Shown here piece after piece: positions 15,081 through 24,331 of a stretch of DNA of 43,078 nucleotides. The DNA is from Haliscomenobacter sp. (GTDB taxonomy: Bacteria; Bacteroidota; Bacteroidia; Chitinophagales; Saprospiraceae). The position numbers and the translations under genes are program-made. The stretch is from positions 1 to 43,078 of the forward strand of contig NZ_JADKCX010000045.1 of assembly GCF_016718685.1 (NCBI RefSeq), written 5' to 3'. Position 1 is the stretch's first letter; each line of letters starts with the position of its first letter. The notes under the pieces were generated by a model. That model worked only from the letters and a program-made list of their open reading frames with translations, was not told the origin of the DNA and searched no databases.

Positions 15081-18000
15081 ATGAAACCAGACATTAGGGA
15101 ACAGCTCAAACAACGCATCTTGGTCATTGATGGCGCCATGGGTACCATGATCCAGCGCTATAAACTCGGGGAAGCCGAATACCGTGGCGAGCGTTTTGCG
15201 AACTTCCACCGCGATGTAAAAGGGAATAACGATTTACTTTCCATTACCCAACCTCAGATCATCGAGGAGATTCACCGCGCGTATCTCGAAGCCGGGGCCG
15301 ACATCATCGAGACCAATACTTTCTCCGGCACCTCCATTGCTCAGGCCGATTACGAAATGCAGGCCTATGTATACGATCTGAATTACTATTCTGCGCAGGT
15401 GGCCAAAAAAGCTGCCGACGACTATACCACCAAAACCCCTAACAAGCCCCGCTATGTAGCTGGTGCGATGGGGCCCACCAACCGCACCGCGTCCTTATCC
15501 CCCGATGTCAACAATCCTGGTTACCGGGCGGTCACGTTTAAAGAACTCAAAGAAGCCTTTTACGAGCAAGCCAAGGGTTTGATCGAGGGCGGTGTGGATC
15601 TTTTGCTGTTGGAAACCATCATTGATACCCTCAATGTAAAAGCAGCGCTTTTTGCCATTGAAGACCTTTTTGAAGAGCTGGGTTACCGCATTCCGGTGAT
15701 GGTTTCGGGTACCATTACCGATGCCAGCGGGCGGATCCTTTCGGGCCAAACCGCCGAGGCTTTCTGGATTTCGGTGAGCCATGTGCCCCTGCTCAGCGTG
15801 GGATTGAATTGCGCCCTGGGAGCGGAAGAAATGCGCCCTTACCTGGAAGCCCTGTCCAACATCGCCGATACGTTTGTCAGTGCCTACCCCAATGCGGGGC
15901 TGCCCAATGAGTTTGGGCAATACGACCAAACGGCGGAAGAAATGCAGGTGTACATCCGCGATTTTGCCGCCAGTGGTTTTGTCAATATGATTGGGGGCTG
16001 CTGTGGCACTACGCCTGATCACATCCGGGCCATGGTGGAGGCCGTGAAAGGCTTGCCTCCACGGGAGATCCCGGTATCACCTGGCTATACCATGCTCAGT
16101 GGCTTGGAGCCGCTGATCATTCGCCCCGAGACCAATTTTGTCAACGTGGGGGAAAGAACCAACGTGACGGGGTCGCGGCAATTTGCCCGTTTGATTCGGG
16201 AAGGAAAATACAACGATGCCCTCATCGTGGCGCAGCAACAGGTGGAAGCAGGTGCGCAAATGATCGACGTCAACATGGACGAGGGTTTGTTGGATTCTGA
16301 AAAAGCCATTGTCGAGTTTTTGAATTTGATGATGTCGGAGCCCGATATTGCCAAACTGCCGATCATGATCGACTCTTCCAAATTCAGCGTGATTGAAGCG
16401 GGTTTGCAGTGTGTACAAGGCAAATGTGTGGTCAATTCCATCTCGCTCAAGGAAGGGGAAGAATCCTTTATCCACCATGCCAAACTGGTGCGTCGTTATG
16501 GCGCAGCGGCGGTGGTGATGGCTTTTGACGAAGATGGCCAGGCCGATACCATCGAGCGCAAGGTATCGATTTGTGAACGGGCCTATAAAATCCTCACCCA
16601 ACAAGTAGGATTTAAACCCCAGGACATCATTTTTGACCCCAATATTTTTGCGGTGGCCACGGGTATCGATGAGCACAACGACTACGCCATCTACTTCATT
16701 GAAGCCACCCGCCAAATCAAACAACGCTGCCCCGGTGCCAAAATCAGCGGTGGCGTGAGCAATATTTCCTTCTCTTACCGGGGCAACGACCCCGTGCGGG
16801 AGGCCATGCACTCGGCCTTTTTGTACCACGCCATTCAAGCGGGGATGGACATGGGCATCGTCAATGCCGGGATGATTGAGGTGTATGCCAACATTCCCCC
16901 AGATTTGCTGGAGCGCGTGGAAGACGTGCTTTTCAATCGCCGCAGCGACGCTACCGAGCGCCTCACCGAGTTTGCCGAAAGCATCAAGAATGACGGTGGG
17001 CGCGTGCTGCAAAAAGACCTGTCCTGGCGCGAAGGCACCCTGGGTGAGCGGATCACCCATGCCCTGGTCAAAGGCATCACCGACTACATCGACGAAGATA
17101 CCGAAGAAGCCCGTCAGCAATTTCCACACGCCCTCAACGTCATTGAAGGTCCTTTGATGGATGGCATGAACGTGGTGGGCGACCTGTTTGGGGCAGGAAA
17201 AATGTTTTTGCCCCAGGTGGTCAAAAGCGCCCGGGTCATGAAAAAATCGGTGGCTTATCTCACCCCTTTTATTGAGGAAGAAAAAGCCGCTACGGGGGGC
17301 AGCACCAAAGGAAAAATCCTGCTGGCAACGGTGAAGGGCGACGTTCACGATATCGGCAAAAACATCGTGGGCGTGGTTTTGGCTTGCAATAATTTTGACA
17401 TCGTTGATTTGGGGGTGATGGTTCCGGCGGATAAAATCCTCAAAGCGGCTAAAGAGCAAAACGTTGACATTATTGGTTTGAGTGGCTTGATTACGCCTTC
17501 TCTCGACGAGATGGTGCACATGGCCAAAGAAATGGAGCGTTTGGGCTTCACGCTGCCTTTGCTCGTTGGGGGCGCGACTACCTCAAAAACCCATACTGCG
17601 GTTAAAATTGAACCACAATATTCCGGGCCTGTTATTCATGTGCTGGACGCTTCGCGCAGTGTAGGGGTCGCTGCAGCCTTGTTGAGCGATGATCAGGACT
17701 ACCGCAACAACCTGATTATTGATACCAAAAAAGATTACGAGCGCATCCGGGAACAACGGGCGGGTCGCCAAACGTCCAAAGCCTTCATTGATTTGGATAA
17801 AGCGCGGGAGAACAAAGTAGCCATCAAGTGGGAAGGCTACCATCCGCCAGTGCCCAAAAAACTGGGCATTACCGTTTTTGAAGACTACGATCTGAATGAG
17901 CTGAGCGAATACATTGACTGGACGCCTTTCTTCAGCAGTTGGCAATTGGCCGGAAAGTTTCCGGCTATCCTCAAAGACGACATTGTGGGTACCGAAGCCC

Positions 18001-18761
18001 AGAAACTCTATAACGATGCCCGCAGCCTCTTGCGCAGGGTCATCGATGAAAAATGGCTCAGTGCCCGCGCTGTTATTGGTCTTTTCCCTGCCAATATGGT
18101 TCATCACGATGACATTGAGGTGTACAACAACGATGAGCGCAGCGAAGTAAAAGCCGTACTGCACCAATTGCGCCAACAATTGAAAAAAGCAGCAGGACAA
18201 CCCAATTTCTGTTTGGCCGACTTCATTGCTCCCAAAGGAAAAGCAGATGATTACCTAGGGGCCTTCGCGGTGACCGCCGGAATTGGCATTGAAAAATGGG
18301 TGGCAAAATTTGAGGCCGAACACGATGACTACAACGCCATCATGTTAAAAGCCCTGGCTGATCGCCTGGCTGAAGCCTTGGCAGAGCGCATGCACGAACG
18401 GGTACGCAAAGAGTTTTGGGGATACGCCGTAGCAGAAAGCCTGAGTTCCGACGACATGATCAAGGAAGAATACCAGGGCATTCGACCTGCTCCAGGCTAT
18501 CCGGCTTGTCCCGAACACACCGAAAAACGTACCCTTTGGAGTTTATTGGATGTGGAAAACAATACGGGCATGATCCTTACCGAGAGTTTTGCCATGTATC
18601 CGGCAGCATCGGTGAGTGGCTGGTATTTTGCGCATCCGGAATCCAAATATTTTGGTTTGGGCCAAATTGGCAAAGATCAAATTACAGATTACGCCCGACG
18701 CAAGGGTATGAGCGTGGCCGAAACGGAACGTTGGCTGGCACCCGTGCTTAACTACGAATAG
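15081..18761 (+). CDS. metH: cobalamin-dependent methionine synthase
   Basis: MetH transfers a methyl group from methyltetrahydrofolate to homocysteine through methylcobalamin. I place the start at ATG 15081 (MKPDIREQLKQRILVIDGAM), 17 codons inside the open frame, giving 1226 residues, nearly the same as the E. coli enzyme. All modules are present in order. The homocysteine domain has zinc ligands Cys244, Cys307 and Cys308 (GLNCALG, GGCCGT). The pterin-binding domain includes TNFVNVGERTNVTGS. The B12 domain has GDVHDIGKN with the axial ligand His756. The C-terminal reactivation domain has RPAPGY (Arg1135 to Tyr1140) for AdoMet. It is in a single unbroken frame, in contrast to several neighbours, and ends before a convergent hairpin. 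Confidence 0.97.
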   Translation: MKPDIREQLKQRILVIDGAMGTMIQRYKLGEAEYRGERFANFHRDVKGNNDLLSITQPQIIEEIHRAYLEAGADIIETNTFSGTSIAQADYEMQAYVYDLNYYSAQVAKKAADDYTTKTPNKPRYVAGAMGPTNRTASLSPDVNNPGYRAVTFKELKEAFYEQAKGLIEGGVDLLLLETIIDTLNVKAALFAIEDLFEELGYRIPVMVSGTITDASGRILSGQTAEAFWISVSHVPLLSVGLNCALGAEEMRPYLEALSNIADTFVSAYPNAGLPNEFGQYDQTAEEMQVYIRDFAASGFVNMIGGCCGTTPDHIRAMVEAVKGLPPREIPVSPGYTMLSGLEPLIIRPETNFVNVGERTNVTGSRQFARLIREGKYNDALIVAQQQVEAGAQMIDVNMDEGLLDSEKAIVEFLNLMMSEPDIAKLPIMIDSSKFSVIEAGLQCVQGKCVVNSISLKEGEESFIHHAKLVRRYGAAAVVMAFDEDGQADTIERKVSICERAYKILTQQVGFKPQDIIFDPNIFAVATGIDEHNDYAIYFIEATRQIKQRCPGAKISGGVSNISFSYRGNDPVREAMHSAFLYHAIQAGMDMGIVNAGMIEVYANIPPDLLERVEDVLFNRRSDATERLTEFAESIKNDGGRVLQKDLSWREGTLGERITHALVKGITDYIDEDTEEARQQFPHALNVIEGPLMDGMNVVGDLFGAGKMFLPQVVKSARVMKKSVAYLTPFIEEEKAATGGSTKGKILLATVKGDVHDIGKNIVGVVLACNNFDIVDLGVMVPADKILKAAKEQNVDIIGLSGLITPSLDEMVHMAKEMERLGFTLPLLVGGATTSKTHTAVKIEPQYSGPVIHVLDASRSVGVAAALLSDDQDYRNNLIIDTKKDYERIREQRAGRQTSKAFIDLDKARENKVAIKWEGYHPPVPKKLGITVFEDYDLNELSEYIDWTPFFSSWQLAGKFPAILKDDIVGTEAQKLYNDARSLLRRVIDEKWLSARAVIGLFPANMVHHDDIEVYNNDERSEVKAVLHQLRQQLKKAAGQPNFCLADFIAPKGKADDYLGAFAVTAGIGIEKWVAKFEAEHDDYNAIMLKALADRLAEALAERMHERVRKEFWGYAVAESLSSDDMIKEEYQGIRPAPGYPACPEHTEKRTLWSLLDVENNTGMILTESFAMYPAASVSGWYFAHPESKYFGLGQIGKDQITDYARRKGMSVAETERWLAPVLNYE

Positions 18762-18803
18762 TCGATCAAAAAACCACTTTTACAAGTCTGGTATAAAAGC
18801 AAA

Positions 18804-18828
18804 GAGGCCGTCCAAATTGGACGGCCTC
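18804..18828. terminator. GC-rich hairpin between convergent metH and locus A
   Basis: GAGGCCGTCC (18804-18813) and GGACGGCCTC (18819-18828) form a perfect 10-bp stem with the 5-base loop AAATT. On the minus strand it is followed by TTTGCTTTTA, so it probably terminates locus A transcripts; it may also stop metH read-through. Confidence 0.75.
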
Positions 18829-18865
18829 CGCTATTGTATGGTATTTCTTATGAAAATGACCAGTA

Positions 18866-20812
18866 CTATTCAACAATAATCATCTTCTTGGTAGCAGTGA
18901 AATCGTCAGCTTCGAGGGTGTAATACAACACACCAGAAGCGTTCAAATCAGTGGCCTTGAGGATAACCTGGTTGAAACCTTTTGCGTAGTCAGCACGGAT
19001 GCTTTTCAGTACCCGACCGGTTACATCGCTGATGGTCAAAGTAGCAGCAGCAGCTTTTGGCAAGTTGAAGCTGATCATCGTCTCCCCGTTGAATGGGTTA
19101 GGCGTGTTTTGCTTCAGTTCAAAACCATTGGCAACCGCAGCACCGCTGAACTTCAGGGCAACATTCAGTTGGTCGTTGCTTGCGCTGTAGGCTTCCGCAG
19201 AAACGATGCGGTTCAGGCTCAGTGCGCTGCTCAGTTGAGCGTCAGCTTTGGCACGAAGTACCAAAGTGAACAAAGCACCTTGCTTGGCTTCACCATTCCA
19301 GGAAGTAGTGATCACTCCTTCGCGCTGGAATACACCGAAGTTTTCAGCTTTGGCTACACCGTAAACGATGTCTACCAATTCAACTTTGCTCTTGTCCAGG
19401 TTCAATGCGAACTGGTAACCCTGGATGTTCTTCAGGTCAGCAGCAGAGAATTCTACACTGTACTCAGTACCAGCTTTCAAGGCAGCGTCAGCAGCGTTGA
19501 TGTCCAATGTACCAGCAGTACGTACTTCAGCAGAAGCAGCAGAACTTACCGCAGCACTTGCGTTGACATCACCCACTTTAACTGCTACAAAGCTAGCGTT
19601 GATGTTTCCAGCCAAGTCGTTGATGTTTACAACTTCTGGGAAGCTAGCCGCCCATGGGTTGCTGGCATTTGGGAAATTGTAAGCTGCATCAACGAATCTC
19701 CAGGAAGTGTTGTTCTGGAAAGTCTGATCGATATTGAGGATCAACTTGCGCAGGGCAATCAAGTCCAAAGTAGTGATTGACTTAGAGTTGTTGACGTCAG
19801 CAGCAATCATTTTGTATGGGCTGTTCAGGGCCTGTACATTCAGGATGTGCTTCTGGATCAATACCAGGTCAAAAGTAGATACACCATTCAGGTGGTTTTT
19901 GTCCAATTGTGGCGTTACGGTGAAGTCGTTTCCTTTGATCAAGTTAACGAATGCATAACCGCCAGTTGCAGTTGAAGTAGCGCTCATGGAAGCCTGGCCG
20001 CTCAAGGTGATGGTTGCACCCTGGAGGTTAGCGTTGCCTTCCGTTGCGATTGTACCTGCTACGGTAGCTACATTACCACCTGTAGCTAAATCTGGGCACA
20101 CCTTGCGGTTGTCCTGTACTTCGACAAAAGTGACACAGAAGTCGTCGTTGCCTTGCTCATCCCATGCGTGCAATTCAACCAACACAATTCCTCCTCCTGC
20201 AAAATCATCACAATCCAGATCGATGCCGGTTTGAGTGGCAATTACTGGCTTACCAACGCGGTTGATCGAGTACTTGGTCACCAGTTTCAGGCCGTTTTTG
20301 GTTTCACCCTGACCATAGCAATCGTAAATGTCCGATGCCACGAAGTCAGAAGCCCATACTGCCATCATTCCACCACCGGTGCCGTTAGGCATCAGTTCAG
20401 TGCTCAAGCCATTGATACAAATTGGTGCTGGGCCTTTGCAATCTGCAACCACGAATGGAATCCGGGTTACTTTGCTCAGGTTGCCACACTCGTCACGTAC
20501 CACTACGATCAGATCATGTGTACCTACCTGGAAGGTTTTCAACGTGATCTCGAATTGGCCATTGCCCAAATCTTTGGTTTTCCAACGAGTGGTGTTGTAC
20601 AGGATCATCGAACCAGCATTGGTCGTTTGACCTGGAGCAACCATCAGGAACTGAGTTTCCAAAGTCACTTTATCGGTACAGTTGTCAGTAGCTGCAACGG
20701 TGATCGTTATGTCAGCCAAACAATCAGCTCCTTCGCGGATGCAGAAAGTATCTCTTGGTGCAGTTACCACCGGTGCAGTTTTATCGTATACCTTGATGAT
20801 CTGGGTATACAT
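18866..20812 (-). CDS. locus A fragment 7: HYR-like, dockerin-like, cohesin-like and T9SS type A sorting domains (648 aa)
   Basis: This is the longest intact frame of locus A. It opens with MYTQIIKVYDKTAPVVTAPR, an HYR-like module, not a signal peptide, so it is not a natural start. A dockerin-like duplication follows (GVSTFDLVLIQKHIL and DVNNSKSITTLDLIALRKLI). Next is a cohesin-like beta domain (YSVEFSAADLKNIQGYQFAL ... ITTSWNGEAKQGALFTLVLR). The end is a T9SS sorting domain with LKQNTPNPFNGETMISFNLP and a final KKMIIVE. The family role of such a C-terminus is export by the type IX system with anchoring or release at the cell surface. Confidence 0.85.
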   Translation of the reverse strand: MYTQIIKVYDKTAPVVTAPRDTFCIREGADCLADITITVAATDNCTDKVTLETQFLMVAPGQTTNAGSMILYNTTRWKTKDLGNGQFEITLKTFQVGTHDLIVVVRDECGNLSKVTRIPFVVADCKGPAPICINGLSTELMPNGTGGGMMAVWASDFVASDIYDCYGQGETKNGLKLVTKYSINRVGKPVIATQTGIDLDCDDFAGGGIVLVELHAWDEQGNDDFCVTFVEVQDNRKVCPDLATGGNVATVAGTIATEGNANLQGATITLSGQASMSATSTATGGYAFVNLIKGNDFTVTPQLDKNHLNGVSTFDLVLIQKHILNVQALNSPYKMIAADVNNSKSITTLDLIALRKLILNIDQTFQNNTSWRFVDAAYNFPNASNPWAASFPEVVNINDLAGNINASFVAVKVGDVNASAAVSSAASAEVRTAGTLDINAADAALKAGTEYSVEFSAADLKNIQGYQFALNLDKSKVELVDIVYGVAKAENFGVFQREGVITTSWNGEAKQGALFTLVLRAKADAQLSSALSLNRIVSAEAYSASNDQLNVALKFSGAAVANGFELKQNTPNPFNGETMISFNLPKAAAATLTISDVTGRVLKSIRADYAKGFNQVILKATDLNASGVLYYTLEADDFTATKKMIIVE

Positions 20813-21004
20813 GAAACAGGAGTGGGTAGATATTCTCCAAGACTGGAGTTAATCGTTAAGGGATATCAGTACGCTTCCCGAAAGAGGCCAGTGGACAATC
20901 CACTGGCATGAGCGTTACCAACAAGTCTCTTGCCTGGTTCGTAAGTACCATGCCCAAAGGTGCTGTTGCGTGCCACCAAAGAAGAGTAGCTCACAGTGGT
21001 TGCA

Positions 21005-21346
21005 TCACAACTGGACGTACATAATAGTCATCCCCGTTGTTGGGTTCCAAATCTTTCGACAACCAGAATTCTTCATCTGGTCACGATCGCGGTCACGAAC
21101 CAATACATAAGTTGGGCTCTTGCCGTAGTTGTCCACAAGTTCCGCGGTCCACCACAAACACTGATCCATCGCCATGGGGTCACCACAACGGTCGTCGTAA
21201 ACACACCAGTTGATCACGGTGTAAGTCCGGAAGATTTTGTAGCACTCATCGTCAGATGCATCGTAACGCTTGTCGGTTACATTCACCGCCAAGATGTCAC
21301 AAGCCAATTCATCCGTGATTACGGTATCAATGATTGGCGTTTGCAA
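21005..21346 (-). CDS. locus A fragment 6
   Basis: This 113-residue stretch (IIDTVITDELACDILAVNVT ... YDASDDECYKIFRTYTVINW) aligns with 33809-34230 of locus B and then loses frame near 21060. It has no start of its own and is a piece of the giant protein. Confidence 0.6.
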   Translation of the reverse strand: MQTPIIDTVITDELACDILAVNVTDKRYDASDDECYKIFRTYTVINWCVYDDRCGDPMAMDQCLWWTAELVDNYGKSPTYVLVRDRDRDQMKNSGCRKIWNPTTGMTIMYVQL

Positions 21347-21872
21347 TCGGTGATCGTCCGCAGGGAATTAAATGTCGTATTCGTGAATTGGAAGAACCCA
21401 GATGGTCTGGGAGCAATTGATCGTAATTGGGCCTTTTAACCGTTTCTTTGGTCAATTTCCAGTTGCGTGTAATGGTTCCATAACCACACTTCAGTCTTTT
21501 GGTAACGGTATAAACCGTATCCAAATTGGCACAATCGCTACCTGAAGTGATGGTTACATCACCGTAGATAGCCGCAGAAGCCACTTTGTCTTCAATGATC
21601 GCCAGGTTTTTGTCATAACAATCCGTGGTGATGTCCCATGGCTTGATACAAGTTGGGGCTACTTTGTCTTCGATCAGTACATCGTTCCAGCAGTAGTTCC
21701 AGTTGCCGTAAACGTCAGCTCCCCACAATTCGATGGTCACGCGCTCAGCCAAATCGCAGCAGAAGAAATCAACTGCATCTTGCAGCGGAGTCATCATTTT
21801 GCCACCTTTGGTCGAGAAAGCTTCCCCACGGTCAAAAATGTCACCGTCGCCGTTAAGGTCAATACCATCCAC
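21327..21872 (-). CDS. locus A fragment 5
   Basis: The frame encodes GEAFSTKGGKMMTPLQDAVD, VTIELWGADVYGNWNYCWND and the HYR-like start LIEDKVAPTCIKPWDITTDC. It is in frame across the run of four C at 21721-21724, where locus B has five and is broken. After KLTKETVK, near 21430, it goes out of frame compared with B. Confidence 0.65.
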   Translation of the reverse strand: MDGIDLNGDGDIFDRGEAFSTKGGKMMTPLQDAVDFFCCDLAERVTIELWGADVYGNWNYCWNDVLIEDKVAPTCIKPWDITTDCYDKNLAIIEDKVASAAIYGDVTITSGSDCANLDTVYTVTKRLKCGYGTITRNWKLTKETVKRPNYDQLLPDHLGSSNSRIRHLIPCGRSPIANANH

Positions 21873-21932
21873 AACTTCTATGTCGGGTTGCCGTCTACAC
21901 CGATTTCCAGTGGTGCGACCTTGGGTGCATCT

Positions 21933-22386
21933 TTAAGGATTATCAAAAGGAGCTGCATCGATTTTGCCGTTGCCGTTGCTGTCGTATCCTTTCTGGATGA
22001 AGCTCGCCGCGCATGCAGTAGGTACATTGCGACGAACTGCAATCCAAGCCAACTTACAGTTGTCCCAAGAGCCTTCATCGATGTCCTCAGCAGTTACTTG
22101 TGCATAGCCGTTCACATAGCCATTGGCGTTGCTCAAAGCTGATGTGCAGGTCATCATCACACTTCATGACAGGTGCAATTTTGTCCTTCACTTCAAACTC
22201 GAAATAAAAGGTAGATGCATTGTAGCAACCGTCGAAAGCCTCGATTTCCATCAGGTGGCGCCCAACAGGTACCCCAATCATCTGGCCATTCATGATGGCA
22301 TAGTCCACCTTACCCCAGGCAGATGTCTGTTTTTGTTGAATTGGTAGTAGTTTTCCCCCCGGATCTAATCTGGGCCCAAAACCCAC
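21933..22386 (-). CDS. locus A fragments 3 and 4
   Basis: Two overlapping frames (22386-22087 and 22160-21933) together encode KVDYAIMNGQMIGVPVGRHL, FEVKDKIAPVMKCDDDLHIS and SNANGYVNGYAQVTAEDIDE. The same residues are continuous in locus B (about 35240-34870). The break near 22135 is a single-base change (an extra A at CTCAAAGC in A versus CTCAAGC in B). Confidence 0.6.
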
Positions 22387-22527
22387 TTTGGGGTGTTATC
22401 GCAGACACAGAAGTGTTAGCATTCCATGTTTACCAAAATGCCTTTTACATACAGGTCTTTGGTGTATACACTTACGGTCATGTTGGCCAAGTTACACTTG
22501 TCTTTGATCTCTACACCAAATGCGCTC

Positions 22528-23574
22528 TTAACACCAGCTTTGGTTACTGGGAATGCCGCAGTACAATCCATTGGACTGTAGAAATCTCAAATGGTGCATG
22601 GTGCGCCAAGTCAATATTGGTGCTTTGAAGTCACCAATTTTGATCAGGATGTGGAAGGTATCTACAACTTTACCTGCACAATCAAATACATACAACTCAC
22701 GATCGATCTTCACACCTTTACCACCACAGATTGGGAACTCAGTGTCCTTGGTCGTTACCGAATAGTTGCACTCCAGTTTGTCGATGTAAATTTTCCGTGG
22801 GTTATTATCGGTGTCGAAATAACCGGTGAAAAATGGAGTCACATCGTCGTGCAGGATCAGGCTCTTGTCAGCGGTACAAGACTGATAAGTCACCGTCCAG
22901 TTGTAGCCTACTTCGTCAAGTTCAACGCCTTCTTCGCCTTCTACATCACGGTCATCTGGTTTGCCGATTTCGAATCTAAGGTCATCATCACTGTCATCAT
23001 CGATCGCAGACTCAAAAGACAAATCCAAAGCAGGGCGCTCGAAGTAGATGTCCTGGATGTAGGCATCAGCACGCATGCCCTTGCAATCCGTAGCCACCCA
23101 TTCGCGCTCGATTTTGGCATAACAGCCCTTATCTCTAAATTCAGGATCGGTACAAGCAAAGAAAATCACTTTGTCCGTCCACTTCAAGGTCGTACGGCAA
23201 TTGCAATAGCGGCAATTGTCTTCGTAATAGGCGTAGCCCAGGTTTTTGACTGCATCAGATACCAGGTTAGGTGGAGTCAAACCCTGTTGGCAATTGTCAC
23301 CCACTCCGGGATCACCTTCAGCATTGGTGATGGTACGACCGTCCGTTGCAGTAGCAGAAGGACGTGGAGAAGAGGTTATGGGTGTTTGGGGGCTACCTAC
23401 GTTACCAATGGTCAACTTGTTGTTCAACACATAGTCAACATCATAGCAATCCAAAGTAATGCAGCAGGTCCACAGACCAGACGAGGTGCAGTTTTGTCTT
23501 CTGCGGTTACTTTCCCCAGCAGATGACCACGTCATCCTTAGTGTCAACTGTACTTTTCCGATCAAACAAGCCAT
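22528..23574 (-). CDS. locus A fragment 2
   Basis: About 300 of these 348 residues are true gene sequence, from LDCYDVDYVLNNKLTIGNVG through TTLKWTDKVIFFACTDPEFR, an acidic stretch AIDDDSDDDLRFEIGKPDDR and GGKGVKIDRELYVFD. The first and last 30-40 residues are out of frame relative to locus B (35500-36300). The acidic part suggests calcium binding. Confidence 0.65.
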   Translation of the reverse strand: MACLIGKVQLTLRMTWSSAGESNRRRQNCTSSGLWTCCITLDCYDVDYVLNNKLTIGNVGSPQTPITSSPRPSATATDGRTITNAEGDPGVGDNCQQGLTPPNLVSDAVKNLGYAYYEDNCRYCNCRTTLKWTDKVIFFACTDPEFRDKGCYAKIEREWVATDCKGMRADAYIQDIYFERPALDLSFESAIDDDSDDDLRFEIGKPDDRDVEGEEGVELDEVGYNWTVTYQSCTADKSLILHDDVTPFFTGYFDTDNNPRKIYIDKLECNYSVTTKDTEFPICGGKGVKIDRELYVFDCAGKVVDTFHILIKIGDFKAPILTWRTMHHLRFLQSNGLYCGIPSNQSWC

Positions 23575-23917
23575 ACGTCCAAACCCCGGCGCAGTCGATT
23601 CTTTCTGGATCTCCTGACAGGTCGTTGTCCATCACGCGGACATAGGCTGAGAAATAAGTTCTGCCGTCTTCTCTAAAAGTCGCAGTAAGGCAAAACTCAT
23701 TTAGGTTTACGAACGGAATTCCGGTTCCGTCAGCTACCAAATCCTTAATAAGGTCAAATTCGCAGTTCTCGTCCAAGGTAACATTTACGTTGTAACAACC
23801 ACAAGTGAGGTTGGATTGTGCCGTAATTGCATTGGAACCAAACAGCAATGTGGCTAGAACCAGCATACATGTAGTAGCGGTTTTAGTCATCCAGCTAGTA
23901 AAGGTCGTTTGTTTCAT
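23507..23917 (-). CDS. locus A fragment 1: signal peptide and N-terminal Cys-rich domain
   Basis: The 136-residue frame starts MKQTTFTSWMTKTATTCMLV and has a hydrophobic core ending in AITAQ, a signal peptide. It continues CGCYNVNVTLDENCEFDLIK and IDCAGVWTYGLFDRKSTVDT, ending VICWGK at a stop. B continues from CWGK with ITAEDKTAP; A has one fewer base in the GGGG run (23516-23519), which causes the stop. Confidence 0.75.
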   Translation of the reverse strand: MKQTTFTSWMTKTATTCMLVLATLLFGSNAITAQSNLTCGCYNVNVTLDENCEFDLIKDLVADGTGIPFVNLNEFCLTATFREDGRTYFSAYVRVMDNDLSGDPERIDCAGVWTYGLFDRKSTVDTKDDVVICWGK

Positions 23918-24084
23918 AAGAAAATGATTATTAAGCGATTACAAGTCTTATACACAGAATTGAATAAGGTTGAGATTTGATCCGATTAGAATTTTCAGAT
24001 AACACAGTGTAAAAATAAGAACATTTAATGGAATCATTGTAGTGTGGCGGTTTTTTTCCAATAAGTAAAATCGTTTGTCGGTTA

Positions 24085-24104
24085 TATACCCCGTGCGGGG
24101 TATA
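24085..24104. repeat. perfect inverted repeat, possible operator
   Basis: TATACCCCG and CGGGGTATA are separated by TG, a 20-base near-perfect palindrome. It lies about 170 bases upstream of the locus A start and 20 bases from the terminator of the hybrid regulator gene. It has no T-run, so a protein-binding site or a relic of a mobile repeat are both possible. Confidence 0.4.
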
Positions 24105-24123
24105 GCGGTAAGCTGTGTGCCCC

Positions 24124-24160
24124 AAAAAAAAAGTGCCAGTTGCGGTTCAGGCACTGGCAC
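24124..24160 (-). terminator. intrinsic terminator of the hybrid regulator gene
   Basis: On the minus strand GTGCCAGT pairs with ACTGGCAC (8 bp, 12-base loop) and is followed by nine T (plus-strand A run 24124-24132). It lies 170 bases after the stop of the regulator gene at 24332, in the right direction. Confidence 0.75.
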
Positions 24161-24331
24161 ATTAAAATATTATTGACTCCTTCTATTCTCTTTGAATGGG
24201 GTTAAGTGTTTTCTGTCACAAATATGCAACGGAATCACCATACCTAGGTTCACTATTGTTGCAACTAGGTTTGCTGATGTGTCAATTTGTAGGATTGAGT
24301 GGATTTTAGGCTAAACCAATAGGTTGACCGA

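Larger units (their letters stand above)
20097..23800 (-). repeat. long direct repeat, copy A (partner 32834-36560)
   Basis: The middle of locus A and locus B share long stretches of near-identical DNA; the block around 22820-22920 and 35660-35760 is an example. Differences are mostly single substitutions at third codon positions plus scattered 1-base indels. Identity drops sharply downstream of 20090 (A) and 32830 (B), where the dockerin and sorting domains begin. Ends are approximate. Confidence 0.8.
18866..23917 (-). pseudogene. locus A: giant secreted multidomain protein with T9SS sorting domain, broken into about seven frames
   Basis: Joined by comparison with locus B, this would be one secreted protein of roughly 1,650 residues. 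It starts at 23917 with a signal peptide (MLVLATLLFGSNAITAQ) and Cys-rich CGCYNVNVTLDENCEFDL. HYR-like modules are marked by DK(V/I)AP or KTAP followed by a Cys and DITxDCYD. It ends with a dockerin-like pair, a cohesin-like domain and a type IX secretion sorting domain ending KKMIIVE. Frames change near 23515, 23450, 22640, 22390-22530, 22090-22160, 21880-21930, 21410-21350 and 20815-21005. Most changes are 1-base gaps relative to B. One stretch (about 20815-21100) is about 150 bases shorter than in B. The C-terminal 648 residues are intact. It may be a decaying gene or a mis-called repeat. Confidence 0.8.
23918..24331. other. intergenic region between the hybrid regulator and locus A
   Basis: This 414-base AT-rich stretch holds no supported gene. 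It contains the leader of locus A, the palindrome at 24085-24104 and the terminator at 24124-24160. No clear TTTG-N19-TAnnTTTG promoter was found for locus A. Confidence 0.6.

Noticed and set aside
16077..17519. 480-residue open frame antisense to metH
   Set aside because: It lies entirely opposite a well-conserved gene and has no family character; it is a codon-bias shadow.
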